Assembly (NCBI RefSeq): GCF_023740735.1
Contig: NZ_JAMRXH010000015.1
Coordinates: 124,001-188,000, forward strand
Length of the DNA stretch: 64,000 nt
Origin: Nocardia sp. CDC159
Lineage (GTDB): Bacteria > Actinomycetota > Actinomycetes > Mycobacteriales > Mycobacteriaceae
Direction of reading: 5' to 3'
Shown here: piece by piece, positions 1 to 9,214 of the stretch
How positions within the stretch are numbered: the stretch's first letter is position 1
Layout: each line of letters opens with the position of its first letter
The notes under the pieces: model-generated
The model's input: the letters and a program-made list of their open reading frames with translations, nothing else
The model's database searches: none
Told to the model about the DNA's origin: nothing
Program-made: the position numbers and the translations under genes

Positions 1-476
1 GTCCGCTGGTGGCCAAGTACGCGGGCCGGGCGGGTGACGGTTTCATCTGCACCTCGGGCAAGGGGATGGAGCTCTACACCGACAAGCTCATGCCCGCGGT
101 GCGGGAGGGCGCCGACAAGGCCGGGCGCTCGGTGGACGATATCGATCGGATGATCGAGATCAAGATCTCCTACGACACCGATCCCGAACTGGCGCTGGAG
201 AATACGCGCTTCTGGGCGCCGCTGTCGCTGACCCCGGAGCAGAAGCACTCCATCACCGATCCGATCGAGATGGAGGCCGCCGCCGACGCCCTGCCGATCG
301 AGCAGATCGCCAAGCGCTGGATCGTCGCCAGCGATCCGGACGAGGCCGTCGCCCAGATCAAGCCGTATGTGGACGCCGGGCTCAACCACCTGGTCTTCCA
401 CGCCCCGGGCCATGATCAGCGCCGGTTCCTGGACCTGTTCCAGCGCGATCTCGCGCCGCGGCTGCGGGCGCTCTAG
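1..476 (+). CDS. fgd: F420-dependent glucose-6-phosphate dehydrogenase, C-terminal part
   Basis: Cytosolic enzyme that oxidises glucose 6-phosphate to 6-phosphogluconolactone and reduces coenzyme F420 to F420H2. Only the last ~157 codons are present; the gene begins before the window, and the reading frame enters at base 3. The visible part matches the luciferase-like FGD1 family: AKYAGRAGDGF near the start, then DPIEMEAAADALPIEQIAK, and a C-terminal ALAPRLRAL-type helix. It lies directly before pta, as Rv0407 does in M. tuberculosis. Its TAG stop overlaps the TAG stop of the convergent lipase gene within one CTAG. The family call is firm from sequence similarity and gene order. Confidence 0.93.
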   Translation, partial: PLVAKYAGRAGDGFICTSGKGMELYTDKLMPAVREGADKAGRSVDDIDRMIEIKISYDTDPELALENTRFWAPLSLTPEQKHSITDPIEMEAAADALPIEQIAKRWIVASDPDEAVAQIKPYVDAGLNHLVFHAPGHDQRRFLDLFQRDLAPRLRAL

Positions 477-1750
477 TTCGAGCCGTCGAGCTCCGACACC
501 GACCGCACGTCACGGGTGGCGCAGCCGGACGGTGCCGGGGCCCCGGCGTCCAGGCGCTGGGCGAGCCAGCCGATCGCGGCGGGTCGGCCCGCATCGCCGA
601 TCGAGGTGTGGTCGGCCGTGAGATCGCGGACGTAGTCCACCGAAGTTCCCGCGGCGCAGTATTTCTCGGCCAGGGCGTCGGTCGAGCCGACCGAGATGAT
701 CTCGTCGTGCACGTCCTGATAGAGGAATATCGGCGCGGTCGGCGCGTGGCCGCCCAGTGAGACCCGCCGCAGCACATCCGATACCGGTGGTAGCGCGAGG
801 AATTGGTCGAGAGGCAGATCCAGATAGCGCTGCCAATCGGTGAACATGAACCGGAAGTTGTTGGCGATCACGCATTGTGCGCGCACGGTGTCGAGTGCGG
901 CCAGGCCCTCCGGCGACATGTGCGCGCGCACCGCGTCGCCGAATTCCGGATAGGCGGTGGCCAGCGACGCGAACAGATCGCCGCCCAGCCCGGCCGAGAC
1001 CGTGCCGTTGCTCTTGCGAATCGAATCGCTGGGCGCGGGGACCGGGGTGCCGATCGACGCCCCGGCCAGATTCAGCTCCGGGGCGTAGCGCGGCTGCACC
1101 TCGGCCGCCCAGCCGGTGGCCAGGCCGCCGCCGGAGTTGCCGTACAGCCCGACCCGGGTGTGCGCGTTCAGGCCCAGCGGGCCGAAGTGTTCCGCGGCGC
1201 GAATGCCGTCGAGAATCAGGTAGCCGGGCTCGTCGGCGACGGCGAAATGCCCGCGGCGGCCCTCGAAATCGGCGATCGAGACCGCCCAGCCGCGCTGTAG
1301 CAGTTCCGCGATATCGGGGCGCTGCATGGTGGCCGCATTGATCGGCAGATCGGGGAGTTCGAGCTGATACGAGGTCACGCAGTCGGGTGCGGAGCTGTTC
1401 TCGTAGGCCTGGAACGCCGCCAGCGGGCGATCCTCCCGGGCGCCCGCGGGCAGCAGCACGGTGGTCACGGTGGCGTCCGGGCGGCCGTCGAGGTCGGTGG
1501 TCCGATAGAGCAATTGCCAGGCGGTCGCCGCAACGGAGATGCCCAGCTGCACGGGCCGCGAGCGCAAAACCGTGCCCGGGGTGGTGTCCGCGAAATCGGC
1601 GGGCGGATCGTAGAACGGATCCGAGCGCGGGGGCGGTGGCAGCAGGTCGGCGTGTGCGGGCGCGGCCACGCCGAGGCCGGTCAGGGCCGCGACGACCGCC
1701 GCGGCGACGGCACCGAGGCGGCGGGTGCGCCGGCGTGCGACTGTGGACAA
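473..1750 (-). CDS. Secreted lipase (secretory lipase family)
   Basis: Predicted exported alpha/beta-hydrolase of 425 aa, likely acting on triacylglycerols or other esters outside the membrane. The N-terminus has a twin-arginine-rich stretch, a hydrophobic core and an AHA cleavage site near residue 34. The nucleophile elbow is GNSGG with Ser206. An Asp in the YQDVHDE segment and a His in TADHTS are candidates for the rest of the triad. The fold and spacing match the actinobacterial secretory lipase family (PF03583 type). A paralogue lies at 39496-40887 with the same DPFY...P...F start of the mature protein and the RSRPVQL motif. Substrate is not decidable from sequence. Confidence 0.85.
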   Translation of the reverse strand: MSTVARRRTRRLGAVAAAVVAALTGLGVAAPAHADLLPPPPRSDPFYDPPADFADTTPGTVLRSRPVQLGISVAATAWQLLYRTTDLDGRPDATVTTVLLPAGAREDRPLAAFQAYENSSAPDCVTSYQLELPDLPINAATMQRPDIAELLQRGWAVSIADFEGRRGHFAVADEPGYLILDGIRAAEHFGPLGLNAHTRVGLYGNSGGGLATGWAAEVQPRYAPELNLAGASIGTPVPAPSDSIRKSNGTVSAGLGGDLFASLATAYPEFGDAVRAHMSPEGLAALDTVRAQCVIANNFRFMFTDWQRYLDLPLDQFLALPPVSDVLRRVSLGGHAPTAPIFLYQDVHDEIISVGSTDALAEKYCAAGTSVDYVRDLTADHTSIGDAGRPAAIGWLAQRLDAGAPAPSGCATRDVRSVSELDGSN

Positions 1751-1857
1751 GACCGCTCTCCCATTCGGCAGATAATTCCGAATGGAAACTCTAATGGACG
1801 ACGCCGCGGGCCTTGCTCAGGTGTTGCCGACGCAACACCCGCGGGCCGTCGCTGTGC

Positions 1858-2376
1858 TCAGGCGCGGGTCAGCGCGAAGATCCGCAGATCCCGGCCGGTG
1901 CGATCGCGATAGGCGGCATACGCCGCGGTGGTCTCCACGAACCGGGCGAAGATCTCCTCCTTGTGCGCCGGATCCTCGACCAGCCGGGCGCGCACCGGGA
2001 TTCGCTCGCCCGCGATGGCCACCTCGCCCTCCGGGTGGGCCAGGAGATTCGCCGTCCAGGCCGGGTGGTGGGCCTGTCCGAAATTGCTGCCGATCACATA
2101 CAGCACGTCGCCGTCGTGCACGAACAGCAGCGGCGAGGTGCGCGGGCGACCGGATTTGCGGCCGATGGTGGTGAGCAGGACGACCGGGGCGCCGATCGGG
2201 CCGAGCACGGTGTATCGGCCCGCGGTGCGCTCGAGCACCTTCCGATCCAGCGGGGTGAGTTTGCGGACGACGAACGAGCCGGGCTTGGTCGCCGCGAAGC
2301 GGCTGGCCAGGCGCGAGAACAGGCTCGTGCGTGAACCCCATTGGCGATACGGGAACGGTGCTGTCATAGCGAGCAT
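1858..2376 (-). CDS. Deazaflavin (F420)-dependent nitroreductase family protein
   Basis: Protein of up to 172 aa of the Ddn/FDOR family, split beta-barrel enzymes that use F420H2 to reduce quinones or other substrates. Diagnostic features are LLTTIGRKSGRPRTSPLLF, which forms the F420 phosphate-binding region, and VIGSNFGQAHHPAWTANL, typical of the family. A second ATG three codons in (2367) is an equally possible start. It sits close to the F420-reducing dehydrogenase fgd, so a supply of F420H2 is encoded nearby. It could share a transcript with the lipase downstream (107 bp gap). Physiological substrate unknown. Confidence 0.82.
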   Translation of the reverse strand: MLAMTAPFPYRQWGSRTSLFSRLASRFAATKPGSFVVRKLTPLDRKVLERTAGRYTVLGPIGAPVVLLTTIGRKSGRPRTSPLLFVHDGDVLYVIGSNFGQAHHPAWTANLLAHPEGEVAIAGERIPVRARLVEDPAHKEEIFARFVETTAAYAAYRDRTGRDLRIFALTRA

Positions 2377-2611
2377 CCTAGAAATTCACAGGGCGGACTT
2401 CACTTTCGCGGTGAACGCGTGGGGCCGCGGTGCTTCTGGTTCGTAACTGGTATCGCCGCTACGGCGCGGCGGTGAGCGGGCCGATGCTCCGATGACGCAG
2501 AACCATGTCCGAAACGCTCGACACGGCGGAAGGCGGGCGTCGGATGTGATTTCCGGAAAGTTGCCGTCCGGACGGTCGGCGCGAGCCGTGACCGTCATTA
2601 AGCTCGTGCGC

Positions 2612-4684
2612 ATGGCCGAACCCGCACCGTCCACCGTCTACATCGCCTCCCTCGAGGGGGATACCGGCAAGTCGACGGTCGCGCTGGGCATGCTGCATCT
2701 GCTGTCGGCGACCACACCCCGGGTGGGGGTGTTCCGGCCGATCACCCGCTCGGGCAGCGGCAGCGACTACATCCTGGAGTTGCTGCTCGAGCACTGCACC
2801 GCCGATATCGACTACGACCAGGCCGTCGGGGTCACCTACGAGCAGGTGCACGCCGATCCGGACGCGGCGATCAGCGATATCGTGATGCGCTTCCACGACG
2901 TGGCCAAGGTCTGCGACGCCGTGGTCATCGTGGGCAGCGACTACACCGATGTGGCCAGCCCCAGCGAGCTGCGCTTCAACGCCCGCATCGCGGTGAACCT
3001 GGGCGCCCCGGTGCTGCTGGTGCTGCGTGGCGCGGGGCGCTCACCGGTCGAGATCGTGCAGGTCGCCGAGCTGTGTGAGAGCGAGCTGGCGGCCGAACAC
3101 GCCAAGGCCATGGCGATCGTCGTCAACCGCTGCGATCCGGACGCCCTCGACGACGTGGCCAAGGCGATGCAGCGGATCGGCGCGCCGTCCTGGACGCTGC
3201 CCGAGGTGCCGCTGCTGACCGCGCCCACGATGCACGAGCTCTGCGAGGCCATGCACGGCGAGCTGTATTCCGGCGATCCGGAGCTCATGCAGCGCGAGGC
3301 GCTGTCGGTGATGGTCGGCGGCATGACCGCCGAGCACATCCTGGAGCGGCTCACCGACGGCGTGGCCGTCATCGTCCCCGCCGACCGCTCCGATGCGCTG
3401 CTCGCACTGGTGAACGCCCATGAGGCCGAGGGCTTTCCGTCGCTGTCGGGCATCATCATGAATGGCGGCCTGCGGCCCGATCCGGCGATCGCGCGCCTGA
3501 TCGAGGGTCTCAAGCCGAAACTGCCCATCCTGACCACCGACCTGGGCACCTTCGACACCGCCAATGCCGCCGCCCGCACCCGGGGCCGGGTGTCGCTGTC
3601 GAGTATTCGCAAGGTCGACACCGCGCTGGCGCTGATGGAGCAGCGGGTCGACGGGCGCAAGCTGTTGGAGCTCATCGAGGTTCCGGTGCAGTCGGTGGTG
3701 ACGCCGCAGATGTTCGAATACCGGCTGGTGGAGCGGGCGCGGGCGAACCGGCGGCGGATCGTGCTGCCGGAGGGCGACGACGACCGCATCCTGCGCGCGG
3801 CCGGGCGGGTGCTGCAGCGCAAGATCGCCGATCTGACCATCCTCGGCGACGAGGCGACGGTACGCGGGCGCGCCGCGGAGCTCGGCCTGGACATCGATGC
3901 CGCGCAGGTGCTCGATCCGCGCACCTCCGAACTGCGCGGGATGTTCGCCGAGACCTATGCCCAGCTGCGCAGGCACAAGGGTATGACGGTGGAGCGGGCG
4001 CGCGAATTCATGGCCGACATCTCGTATTTCGGCACCATGATGGTCTACGAGGGCATTGCCGACGGCATGGTGTCCGGCGCGGCGCACACCACCGCCCACA
4101 CCATCCGCCCGGCGCTCGAGATCATCAAGACCGAGCCCGGCGTCTCGACGGTGTCCAGCGTCTTCCTCATGTGCCTGGCCGACCGGGTGCTGGCCTACGG
4201 TGACTGTGCGGTGGTGCCGGATCCGACGGCCGAACAGCTGGCCGATATCGCGATCTCCTCCGCGCGCACGGCCGCGCAGTTCGGCATCGAGCCGCGGGTG
4301 GCGATGCTGTCGTATTCCACCGGCGAGTCCGGCAGCGGCGCCGATGTCGACAAGGTCCGCGCGGCAACCAAATTCGTGCACGAACGCGCCCCCGAGCTGC
4401 TGGTCGAGGGCCCGATCCAGTACGACGCGGCGATCGAGCCCTCGGTGGCCAGCGCCAAACTGCCGAATTCGCAGGTGGCCGGGCGCGCGACGGTTTTCGT
4501 GTTCCCGGACCTCAATACGGGCAACAACACCTACAAGGCGGTCCAGCGCAGCGCGGGCGCGGTGGCCATCGGGCCGGTGCTGCAGGGTCTGCGCAAGCCC
4601 GTCAACGACCTGTCCCGCGGGGCGCTGGTCGCCGACATCGTCAATACCGTGGCCATCACCGCGATTCAGGCGCAGGGGGAGTGA
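2612..4684 (+). CDS. pta: Phosphate acetyltransferase
   Basis: Converts acetyl-CoA and phosphate to acetyl phosphate and CoA, the first step of the Pta-AckA acetate pathway. About 690 aa, the long form: an N-terminal P-loop-like DRTGG/cobyrinate-synthase-type region starting YIASLEGDTGKSTVA, a central regulatory DRTGG segment, and the C-terminal PTA_PTB catalytic domain from about residue 365 (RANRRRIVLPEGDD, later SYSTGESGSGADVDKV). I chose the ATG at 2612 (MAEPAPSTVYIAS) because the family starts just before this P-loop; in-frame sequence upstream to 2492 is arginine-rich and unlike the family. The stop lies 3 bp before ackA, so the two are probably translated from one mRNA. Confidence 0.95.
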   Translation: MAEPAPSTVYIASLEGDTGKSTVALGMLHLLSATTPRVGVFRPITRSGSGSDYILELLLEHCTADIDYDQAVGVTYEQVHADPDAAISDIVMRFHDVAKVCDAVVIVGSDYTDVASPSELRFNARIAVNLGAPVLLVLRGAGRSPVEIVQVAELCESELAAEHAKAMAIVVNRCDPDALDDVAKAMQRIGAPSWTLPEVPLLTAPTMHELCEAMHGELYSGDPELMQREALSVMVGGMTAEHILERLTDGVAVIVPADRSDALLALVNAHEAEGFPSLSGIIMNGGLRPDPAIARLIEGLKPKLPILTTDLGTFDTANAAARTRGRVSLSSIRKVDTALALMEQRVDGRKLLELIEVPVQSVVTPQMFEYRLVERARANRRRIVLPEGDDDRILRAAGRVLQRKIADLTILGDEATVRGRAAELGLDIDAAQVLDPRTSELRGMFAETYAQLRRHKGMTVERAREFMADISYFGTMMVYEGIADGMVSGAAHTTAHTIRPALEIIKTEPGVSTVSSVFLMCLADRVLAYGDCAVVPDPTAEQLADIAISSARTAAQFGIEPRVAMLSYSTGESGSGADVDKVRAATKFVHERAPELLVEGPIQYDAAIEPSVASAKLPNSQVAGRATVFVFPDLNTGNNTYKAVQRSAGAVAIGPVLQGLRKPVNDLSRGALVADIVNTVAITAIQAQGE

Positions 4685-4687
4685 GCA

Positions 4688-5884
4688 ATGCGGGTCCTGG
4701 TCATCAACTCCGGCTCGTCGTCCATCAAATATCAACTGCTGGACCCGGTTTCGGGCGCGGTGGCGGCCTCGGGGCAGGTGTCGCGGATCGGTGAGCCGGT
4801 CGCCGACGGCACGGCCACGGTCGAACATCGCGGCGACGGCCACACCCTCGAACACCACGGCGCGATCGCCGATCACGCCGAGGGCCTGCGGGTGGTCTTC
4901 GACCTGTTCGCCCGCGACGGTCACGATCTGGCGGGCGAGGGTCTGGCCGCGGTCGGGCATCGGGTGGTGCACGGCGGCGAGGTGTTCTACCGGCCCACGC
5001 TCATCACCGACGAGGTGGTGCGGGCCATCGACGAACTGTCCGCGCTCGCGCCGCTGCACAATCCGGCCAATGTGACCGGCATTCGTTCGGCCCGCGAGCT
5101 GCTGCCCGACGTGCCGCAGGTGGCGGTGTTCGATACGGCGTTCTTCCACGGCCTGCCCGACGCGGCCAAGACCTACGCCATCGATGCGAAGGTGGCCGCG
5201 CAGCACGGCATCCGGCGCTACGGCTTCCACGGCACCTCGCACGAGTACGTGTCCGAACAGGTCGCGCGACTGCTCGGGCGCGATGGCGCGGAGCTGAATC
5301 AGATTGTGCTGCACCTGGGCAACGGGGCCTCGGCCTCGGCGATCCGGGGCGGCCGGGCGATCGACACCAGCATGGGGCTCACCCCGCTGGAGGGGTTGGT
5401 GATGGGCACCCGCTCCGGCGATATCGATCCCGGCATCATCGGGCATCTGGCTCGGACCGCGGGCCTGGGCATCGACGGCATCGACGAACTGCTGAATCGC
5501 AACTCCGGCATCAAGGGCCTGTCCGGGGTCAACGACTTCCGGGAGCTGTTCGAGCTCATCGAATCCGGCGACGCGGCGGCGCGCCTGGCCTATGACGTCT
5601 ACGTGCACCGGCTGCGCCGCTACCTCGGCGCGTATCTGGTCGAACTCGGCCGGGTGGACGCGATCACCTTCACCGCCGGTGTCGGGGAGAACAACGCCCA
5701 GGTCCGCGCCGACGCCCTGGCCGGACTCGGCCGCTTCGGCATCGTCGTGGACCCGGTCCGCAACACCGCGAAAGACCGCTCCCCGCGCCACATCTCACCC
5801 CCGGATACCGAGGTCGCGGTCCTCGTGGTCCCCACCAACGAGGAACTGGCGATCGCCCGCGCCGCCGCCCGCCTGGTCTCCTGA
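4688..5884 (+). CDS. ackA: Acetate kinase
   Basis: Interconverts acetyl phosphate plus ADP and acetate plus ATP. The 398-aa length is typical. The protein starts with the phosphate-binding signature VLVINSGSSSIKYQLL, and includes VGHRVVHGGE, the FDTAFFH segment, HLGNGAS, the second signature-like GVGENN, and SLEGLVMGTRSGDIDPG-like residues in the middle. Starts 3 bp after pta, with a purine-rich GGGGGAGTGAGC ahead of the ATG. The two genes recreate the Rv0408-Rv0409 pair. A nested palindrome follows the stop and probably terminates transcription. Confidence 0.97.
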   Translation: MRVLVINSGSSSIKYQLLDPVSGAVAASGQVSRIGEPVADGTATVEHRGDGHTLEHHGAIADHAEGLRVVFDLFARDGHDLAGEGLAAVGHRVVHGGEVFYRPTLITDEVVRAIDELSALAPLHNPANVTGIRSARELLPDVPQVAVFDTAFFHGLPDAAKTYAIDAKVAAQHGIRRYGFHGTSHEYVSEQVARLLGRDGAELNQIVLHLGNGASASAIRGGRAIDTSMGLTPLEGLVMGTRSGDIDPGIIGHLARTAGLGIDGIDELLNRNSGIKGLSGVNDFRELFELIESGDAAARLAYDVYVHRLRRYLGAYLVELGRVDAITFTAGVGENNAQVRADALAGLGRFGIVVDPVRNTAKDRSPRHISPPDTEVAVLVVPTNEELAIARAAARLVS

Positions 5885-5894
5885 CCACCCCACC

Positions 5895-5972
5895 CAGCCG
5901 CACCCCGTCCCGCCCTTCGCACCCCCTACGGGCGACCGTAGAGGGTGCGAACCGCGAGAAGGGGTGCGGCTG
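5895..5972. terminator. Nested palindrome between convergent ackA and pknG
   Basis: Two inverted repeats lie one inside the other. The outer arms are 5895-5906 and 5961-5972 (CAGCCGCACCCC / GGGGTGCGGCTG, 12 of 12 paired). The inner arms are 5916-5931 and 5936-5951 (16 nt each, one mismatch, 4-nt loop GCGA). It sits between two convergent genes and has no clear T-run, so a bidirectional termination role is inferred from location and structure only. Confidence 0.6.
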
Positions 5973-6040
5973 CGCCCGTGCCCTGCGCGTGCGGCTGCCT
6001 CGCGGTTGTGCCGCACCGTCTTTGGTGGGGTGATCGAGGG

Positions 6041-8230
6041 TCAGAACCAGGTCTTGGCGCGGATGGAATTGGCCAGGTCGACCAGGGCGTAGCGGTGGGT
6101 GCGGCCGGGGGCCGAGCGGGCCAGGGTGCGCAGGGCGGCCTCGGCGCCGGTGCGGAGGTCGCGTTCGGTGAAGGGTTCGCCGAACAGGGTGGCGCCGGGG
6201 AGTTTCGGGGTGTGGCCCGCCTGGAGCCAGGACAGGGCCGCGCCGAGGACCAGGACACGCATTTGGGGCGCACGGTGTTCGCCGGGCGGGAGGGTTTGGA
6301 CGCGGGCGGCGGCGATGTGCAGGGTGGATTCCTCGAGGTCGGCGACCGGGACCGCGGTGAGCAGCAGCAGCACCGCGGTCATGCGGGCCTCGGTGTAGTG
6401 GCGGGAGGCGGCGGGTACCTCGTCCAGGGCCCGCACCGCCTCGGTGATGCGCCCGGCCGCGGCGAGCTGGCGGGCCAGGCCGAAGGCCGCGCTCACCACG
6501 CCGCGGTCGGTGCGCCAGACCGTCCCGTAGAACTTCTCCGCATAGGCGCGCCACTGCTCCGGGTCGGGCGAATCCCAGTGCTGCAGGATCAGTTCCGCGG
6601 TGGCCGCGAGCGCCAGCTTGGGGGCGATCTCGCCCGGCAGCGCGCACAGCACCTCGTCGAAATGGCCGAAGGCCCGCTCGAAATCCTGCTCGAGCAGGGC
6701 GGCCAGCCCGAGATACCAGTCCACCCGCCAATCGGTTTCGTCGAGGCGCACCAGCAGCTCCCGCGCGGCGGCGGGCTGGTCGACGTCCAGATGGATGCGG
6801 ACCTCGGCGAAGGTGGCCTCGATGGCGAAGGTTTCGGGTATCTCACCCGGTTCGGCCGCGGCCCGCTGCCGGGCCAGGCGCACCGCGTCCAGGGCATGCG
6901 CCGGTTCCGGATGCGCCGTCCCGGCCAGCAGCGCCGCCGCGGGATCGGCCGGATCGACCAGCGGAACCGGAAGTGCCGCGGCCACATCGCGGGCGCTGAG
7001 GTTACGACTGCGGGCCCGGCCGTCGGCGTAGGCGTCGGTCTGAGCGACCAGTTCCGCGGTGCCGAAACTGGTGCGGGTCGGGCTGAACAGCGTGGACAGC
7101 TGCGGATGTTCGGTGCCGGTGTCGGCGGCCAGGATCTCGCGCAGCACCCCGGCGAGCTGGGTGGCCATCACCCGCGCGGACGGGAAGCGGCGCTCCGGAT
7201 CCGGATCGGTCGCGCGCAGCAGCAGCCGGTGCAGGAACTCGTGGCGTTCCAGGACGGGTTCGGTGGCGGGGTCCGGGATGCCGTCGAGGTAGCGGCCCTT
7301 CTCCATCGGCATGTTCAGCGTCAGCACGGCCAGGGTGCGGCCGACCGAGTAGACGTCGGTGGCCACGGTCGGGCCGGTCCGCGCGATCTCGGGAGCCTGA
7401 AATCCCCTGGTGCCGTAGAGGTTTCCGTAGGATTCGAAAACCGTCACCGCGCCGAGGTCGATCAGTTTCACCTGATCCTCGGTCACCATGATGTTGTCGG
7501 GCTTGAGATCGTTGTAGGCCAGCTCCTGCGAATGCAGATACTCCAGCGCCGGAAGCACCTCGAGAATGTAGGCGATGGCCTCGGGCACCGGCATCCGCTC
7601 GGGCTTGGTGTAGGTGTCGAGCATGCCGCGCAGCGACCGCCCGCCCACGTACTCCATGACGATGTAGCCGATCGGAACCCCTTCGGGGCTGGGATGTTCC
7701 ACGAAGTTGTGGATCTTCACGATGCTCGGATGCGCGAGCTCGGCCAGATACTGCCGCTCGGCCACCGCCACCGCCTGCGCCTCGGCGTCACCGCCGTGCA
7801 GCAGCCCCTTCAGCACCACCCAGCGGTCGCTGACATTGCGATCGATGGCCAGATAGATCCAGCCCAATCCGCCGTGCGCGATGCAGCCCTGGATCTCGTA
7901 CTGTCCGGCGACCATATCGCCGGGCCGCAGATAGGGCCGGAAATCATAGGTGGCCCCGCAGGTTTCGCAGGTGCCGACGGTGCTCGCCGGATGGGCGGCG
8001 GTGGCCCGCCCCACCGGTTTGCCGCAGCGCCAGCAGTAGCGGCGTTTCTCGGCGACCACCGGATCGTCCAGCAGGGCCGTGCGCGGATCCACCGGTGGCA
8101 CCTCGGGAATCGGCACCAGCCCGGCCCCGAGCCGCCGGGTCGGTCGCGTGCGGGAGGTGCGCCCGCTGCGGCTCGACGGCCGGGTCGCCACCTGGGTCTG
8201 CGCCTGGGTCGATTCGTCCGGAGCGGTCAT
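6041..8230 (-). CDS. pknG: Serine/threonine-protein kinase PknG
   Basis: Soluble eukaryotic-type protein kinase that, in mycobacteria and corynebacteria, phosphorylates the FHA protein GarA/OdhI to adjust glutamate metabolism and the TCA cycle. The 729 aa show the PknG architecture: a disordered N-terminus; a rubredoxin-like metal site (C66-x2-C69 and C88-x2-C91); a kinase domain with glycine loop AHGGLGW, catalytic Lys141 (VVLKGLL), catalytic loop YNDLKPDN and DLG in place of DFG; then a C-terminal TPR-like helical region from about residue 420. It is the last gene of glnX-glnH-pknG, starting 6 bp after glnH. M. tuberculosis has the same order at Rv0410c-Rv0412c. Confidence 0.96.
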   Translation of the reverse strand: MTAPDESTQAQTQVATRPSSRSGRTSRTRPTRRLGAGLVPIPEVPPVDPRTALLDDPVVAEKRRYCWRCGKPVGRATAAHPASTVGTCETCGATYDFRPYLRPGDMVAGQYEIQGCIAHGGLGWIYLAIDRNVSDRWVVLKGLLHGGDAEAQAVAVAERQYLAELAHPSIVKIHNFVEHPSPEGVPIGYIVMEYVGGRSLRGMLDTYTKPERMPVPEAIAYILEVLPALEYLHSQELAYNDLKPDNIMVTEDQVKLIDLGAVTVFESYGNLYGTRGFQAPEIARTGPTVATDVYSVGRTLAVLTLNMPMEKGRYLDGIPDPATEPVLERHEFLHRLLLRATDPDPERRFPSARVMATQLAGVLREILAADTGTEHPQLSTLFSPTRTSFGTAELVAQTDAYADGRARSRNLSARDVAAALPVPLVDPADPAAALLAGTAHPEPAHALDAVRLARQRAAAEPGEIPETFAIEATFAEVRIHLDVDQPAAARELLVRLDETDWRVDWYLGLAALLEQDFERAFGHFDEVLCALPGEIAPKLALAATAELILQHWDSPDPEQWRAYAEKFYGTVWRTDRGVVSAAFGLARQLAAAGRITEAVRALDEVPAASRHYTEARMTAVLLLLTAVPVADLEESTLHIAAARVQTLPPGEHRAPQMRVLVLGAALSWLQAGHTPKLPGATLFGEPFTERDLRTGAEAALRTLARSAPGRTHRYALVDLANSIRAKTWF

Positions 8231-8236
8231 GGGCGA

Positions 8237-9214
8237 TCAGTCCCGATAACTGGGTTGGGGCGGCCCGGCGGACGGCCCGAGGACCGCGAGCAGCCAGCGC
8301 TGATAGATGCGATTCCAGGTGCCGTCGGAGCGGATGCGCTCGAGCGTCGCGTTGACGAAGCGGACCATATCGTCGTTGCCCTTGGGGATGCCGACCCCGT
8401 ACGGCTCGTCGCTGAGGTTGTCGCCGACGATCTCGGTGTAGTTCGGATCCTGGATGGCCAGGCCCGCCAGCAGCGCGTCATCGGTGCTGATCGCGTCGAC
8501 CTGACGCTGCTGCAGCACGACAAGGCAGTCCGCCCAGGCGGGCACGGTCAAGATCGCCGCCCCCGGCTGTTTGCGGCGAATCAGATTCAGCGACGTGGTG
8601 CCCGCGGCCACACACACCCGCTTGCCCGCGAGATCGGCCAGGCCGGTGATGCCCGAGTTCCGCACCGCCAGCACCCGCTGGTGGGACAGGAAGTACGGGC
8701 TGGAGAACTCCACCCGCTGGCGGCGATCGCAGGTGATGGTCATGGTCTTGACCACCACGTCGACGGTCCGATCCTGCAGCGCCCGCTCGCGTTCGGCGGA
8801 GCTGAGCATTCGGTACTCCACCCGCTCCCGATCGCCGAACAGGTCGGCGGCGATCTCCTTGGCGATGTCGACGTCGAATCCGGCCAGGGTGCCGCTGATC
8901 GGATCGCGGAAGCTGAACAGATTGCTGCCCGGATCGAGTCCGACCAGCAGGCGCCCGCGCGCCCGGATGGCGTCGATCGCCGGGCCCTGGGTGATCCCGG
9001 CTGGGCGCAGGCTCGCGGTGGCGTCGGGGCACTGCGGGTCGGTCTCGGGCGGCAGCGGCGAATCGGTGCGCGCCGGAGCGGCTTTCGCGGGCAGCGGGGG
9101 CTCGGTATAGCTGGCCGGGCGGTTCGCCCGGGGTGCGGGCGGCTCCCCGCCACAGGCCCCGGCCAGCAGCGCGGTCGCCGTCAGGACCACGGCCAGGGCG
9201 TGGCGCGCGCTCAT
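8237..9214 (-). CDS. glnH: Amino-acid-binding lipoprotein GlnH
   Basis: Extracytoplasmic solute-binding protein (SBP family 3), 325 aa, proposed in mycobacteria to bind aspartate/glutamate and signal through GlnX to PknG rather than serve an ABC importer. The N-terminus is MSARHALAVVLTATALL followed by lipobox LAGAC, giving a predicted lipid-modified Cys. A proline-rich linker follows, then the binding domain with GFDVDIAKEIAADLFGD and DVVVKTMTIT. The start at 9214 gives an ATGA overlap with glnX; the ATG eight codons upstream lies inside glnX and would lengthen the signal peptide needlessly. No permease or ATPase gene is adjacent, which fits a sensory role. Confidence 0.92.
   Translation of the reverse strand: MSARHALAVVLTATALLAGACGGEPPAPRANRPASYTEPPLPAKAAPARTDSPLPPETDPQCPDATASLRPAGITQGPAIDAIRARGRLLVGLDPGSNLFSFRDPISGTLAGFDVDIAKEIAADLFGDRERVEYRMLSSAERERALQDRTVDVVVKTMTITCDRRQRVEFSSPYFLSHQRVLAVRNSGITGLADLAGKRVCVAAGTTSLNLIRRKQPGAAILTVPAWADCLVVLQQRQVDAISTDDALLAGLAIQDPNYTEIVGDNLSDEPYGVGIPKGNDDMVRFVNATLERIRSDGTWNRIYQRWLLAVLGPSAGPPQPSYRD

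Noticed and set aside
3041..5791. A 916-codon open frame on the minus strand
   Set aside because: It lies opposite pta and ackA, whose protein families are certain; composition is that of a shadow frame.
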